Assembly (NCBI RefSeq): GCF_001514235.1
Contig: NZ_KQ948924.1
Location: 248,001 to 312,000 of the forward strand
Direction of reading: 5' to 3'
Source of the DNA: Streptomyces caeruleatus
GTDB taxonomy: Bacteria > Actinomycetota > Actinomycetes > Streptomycetales > Streptomycetaceae
DNA: 64,000 nt
Positions 62,683-64,000 of the stretch are shown here, one piece after another; position 1 is the first letter of the stretch; every line of letters begins with the position of its first letter. Under the pieces are notes generated by a model, which did no database searches, was not told where the DNA came from, and saw nothing but the letters and a program-made list of their open reading frames with translations. The position numbers were made by a program, and so were the translations under genes.

Positions 62683-63843
62683 CTAAGCCTGTTTGAGGAT
62701 CTCCCCGTAGAGCCGGACCGTCCGCCGGGCCACCGCGTCCCAGCCGAACTCCCCCACCGCGCGCTCCCGTCCCGCCTCGCCCATCCCCCTGGCCGTCTCC
62801 GGGTCGCCGATCACCGAGTCCAATGCCCGCGCGAGACCGGCCTCGAAGGCCTCGGTGTCGTCGTCCAGCGTGACGAGCAGGCCGCTCTTGCCGTCCTCGA
62901 CGACCTCGGGGATGCCGCCGACCCGCGAGGCCACCACGGGAGTTCCGCAGGCCATCGCCTCCAGGTTGACGATGCCGAGGGGCTCGTACACCGAGGGGCA
63001 GACGAACACGGCCGCGTGGGTGAGGAGTTGGATCACCTCGGGACGCGGCAGCATCTGCGGGATCCAGTGCACGCCCTCTCGGACCCGGCTCAGCTCCTGG
63101 TAGAGGTCGCGGAACTCCTGGTCGATCTCGGGGGTGTCGGGCGCGCCGGCGCAGAGCACGACCTGGGCGGCGGGGTCGATGTCCCGTACCGCGCGCAGCA
63201 GATGGGGTACGCCCTTCTGGCGGGTGATGCGGCCGACGAAGAGGACGTACGGGCGGCCCGTGTCGAGCCCGAAGCGGGCCAGGACGTCGGTGCGGTGGTC
63301 GGGCCGGTAGAGGGTGGTGTCGATGCCGTTGTGCACGATGTGGACGCGGCCCGGGTCGAGCGCCGGATAGCAGCCGAGGATGTCCTCGCGCATGGCGCCG
63401 GAGACGGCGATCACCGCGTCCGCCGACTCGATCGCGGTGCGCTCGGCCCAGCTGGACAGGGCGTATCCGCCGCCGAGTTGCTCGGCCTTCCAGGGCCGCA
63501 GCGGCTCCAGGGAGTGGGCGGTCATCACATGCGGGATGCCGTACTGGAGCTTGCCGAGGTGGCCGGCGAGGTTGGCGTACCAGGTGTGGGAGTGGACGAG
63601 TTCGCGGCCGTCGAGTCCGGCGGCCATGGCGAGGTCCACGGAGAAGGTGCGCAGCGCGTCGTTGGCGGTGTCGAGCGCGGACCAGGGGCGGTGGCGTTGC
63701 ACGCCGACCCCGCGTCCCTCGCCCCAGGAGTGCACCTCCAGGTCGACGAGATCCCTCAACTCCCGGGCGAGGAACTCGACATGGACACCCGCACCGCCGT
63801 ACACGTCCGGCGGGTACTCCCGGGTCAGCAGTCCCACACGCAC
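62683..63843 (-). CDS. glgA: Glycogen synthase-type glucosyltransferase (GlgA/GlgM), GT4
   Basis: A 386-residue retaining glucosyltransferase of the actinobacterial GlgA type. VRVGLLTREYPPDVYGGAGVHVEF binds the acceptor/donor loop, HSHTWYANLAGHLGKLQYG and VMTAHSLEPLRPWKAEQLGG are typical, and the C-terminal donor domain has YVLFVGRITRQKGVPHLLRA, FVCPSVYEPLGIVNLEAMACGTPV (E-x7-E) and GGIPEVVEDGKSG. It uses ADP-glucose from the adjacent glgC product. The mycobacterial homologue (about 387 residues) is GlgM, which makes maltose-1-phosphate for the GlgE pathway, so GlgM is an equally good name. GTG 63843, with GGGG upstream, is preferred to ATG 63882. Confidence 0.9.
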   Translation of the reverse strand: MRVGLLTREYPPDVYGGAGVHVEFLARELRDLVDLEVHSWGEGRGVGVQRHRPWSALDTANDALRTFSVDLAMAAGLDGRELVHSHTWYANLAGHLGKLQYGIPHVMTAHSLEPLRPWKAEQLGGGYALSSWAERTAIESADAVIAVSGAMREDILGCYPALDPGRVHIVHNGIDTTLYRPDHRTDVLARFGLDTGRPYVLFVGRITRQKGVPHLLRAVRDIDPAAQVVLCAGAPDTPEIDQEFRDLYQELSRVREGVHWIPQMLPRPEVIQLLTHAAVFVCPSVYEPLGIVNLEAMACGTPVVASRVGGIPEVVEDGKSGLLVTLDDDTEAFEAGLARALDSVIGDPETARGMGEAGRERAVGEFGWDAVARRTVRLYGEILKQA

Positions 63844-63884
63844 CCGGAACCCCCTGTTCTCAGCGGCTGGTTGCCCTTTCATGG

Positions 63885-64000
63885 TCACCCAGATGTGGCG
63901 CGTGGGGAAGAGCGCGGGGGTCGTGGGAAGCAACAGTCACCGCACACGCCTGCGCCCGGCACGCGGTAGTAGAGGCAGCAGCTGCGGCGGCGGAAGGCGG
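63885..64000 (-). CDS. FhuF-like 2Fe-2S protein, C-terminal fragment (runs off right edge)
   Basis: The last 38 codons of a leftward gene. The readable end is FRRRSCCLYYRVPGAGVCGDCCF, which has the Cys-Cys-x10-Cys-x2-Cys signature of the FhuF C-terminal 2Fe-2S domain. FhuF proteins release iron from ferric siderophores by reduction. The rest lies beyond the window. Its stop is a few bases from the alternative ATG of the glycosyltransferase gene and 41 bases before the preferred GTG. Confidence 0.7.
   Translation of the reverse strand, partial: AFRRRSCCLYYRVPGAGVCGDCCFPRPPRSSPRATSG

Overview
The window looks like a Streptomyces chromosome segment. It is very GC-rich, uses many GTG and a few TTG starts behind GGAGG-type ribosome binding sites, and is packed with regulators, Tat/Sec-exported proteins and ABC sugar importers. 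The block at 1.3-5.6 kb (c-di-GMP enzyme, DUF574-type methyltransferase, double-repeat lipoprotein) resembles, from memory, the S. coelicolor rmdA (SCO0928)-SCO0930 neighbourhood. No rRNA, tRNA, CRISPR or intact mobile element was found.

Layout. 0-1 kb: a decayed LysR gene spliced to the tail of an alcohol dehydrogenase. 1.3-10.5 kb: c-di-GMP and cell-surface genes (GGDEF-EAL protein with methyltransferase, lipoprotein, Pro-rich surface protein, DUF4239 membrane protein, two small sortable surface proteins, class F sortase, polysaccharide deacetylase). 10.6-25.7 kb: LysX, universal stress protein, flavin/F420 reductase-like protein, an alpha/beta hydrolase with an internal stop next to its MarR regulator, CapA-like lipoprotein, an ECF sigma / unknown / zinc anti-sigma trio, an Fpg-type glycosylase, a PAS-GAF-SpoIIE-HATPase phosphatase, a DUF6777-like lipoprotein and a lipase maturation factor.

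25.6-50.7 kb is the core of the window: a glycoprotein-glycan utilisation island. A FadR-type regulator faces an eight-gene operon encoding a ribose/rhamnose-type ABC importer and a non-phosphorylative L-fucose pathway (mutarotase, AKR dehydrogenase, lactonase, L-fuconate dehydratase, SDR). A LacI regulator faces a six-gene operon: a CUT1 importer without its own ATPase, a GH5 (probably GH5_18) beta-mannosidase, a secreted GH85 endo-beta-N-acetylglucosaminidase and a cytoplasmic GH38 alpha-mannosidase. A third operon encodes exported GH20 and GH29 enzymes. My reading is that GH20, GH29 and GH85 act outside on N-glycans, freed fucose and mannosyl oligosaccharides are imported by separate transporters, GH38 and GH5 finish the mannosyl part inside, and fucose is oxidised towards pyruvate and lactate. 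The last fucose-pathway enzyme is not in the window.

50.9-64 kb: amidase, SGNH hydrolase with TetR regulator, GNAT, a 57-residue small protein, a degenerate HD-domain protein, two SDR proteins (one very atypical), a wax ester synthase/DGAT, a broken GH2 gene, glgC, glgA/glgM, and the C-terminus of a FhuF-like 2Fe-2S protein at the right edge. Several intergenic spaces hold clear dyads that I interpret as operators or terminators.
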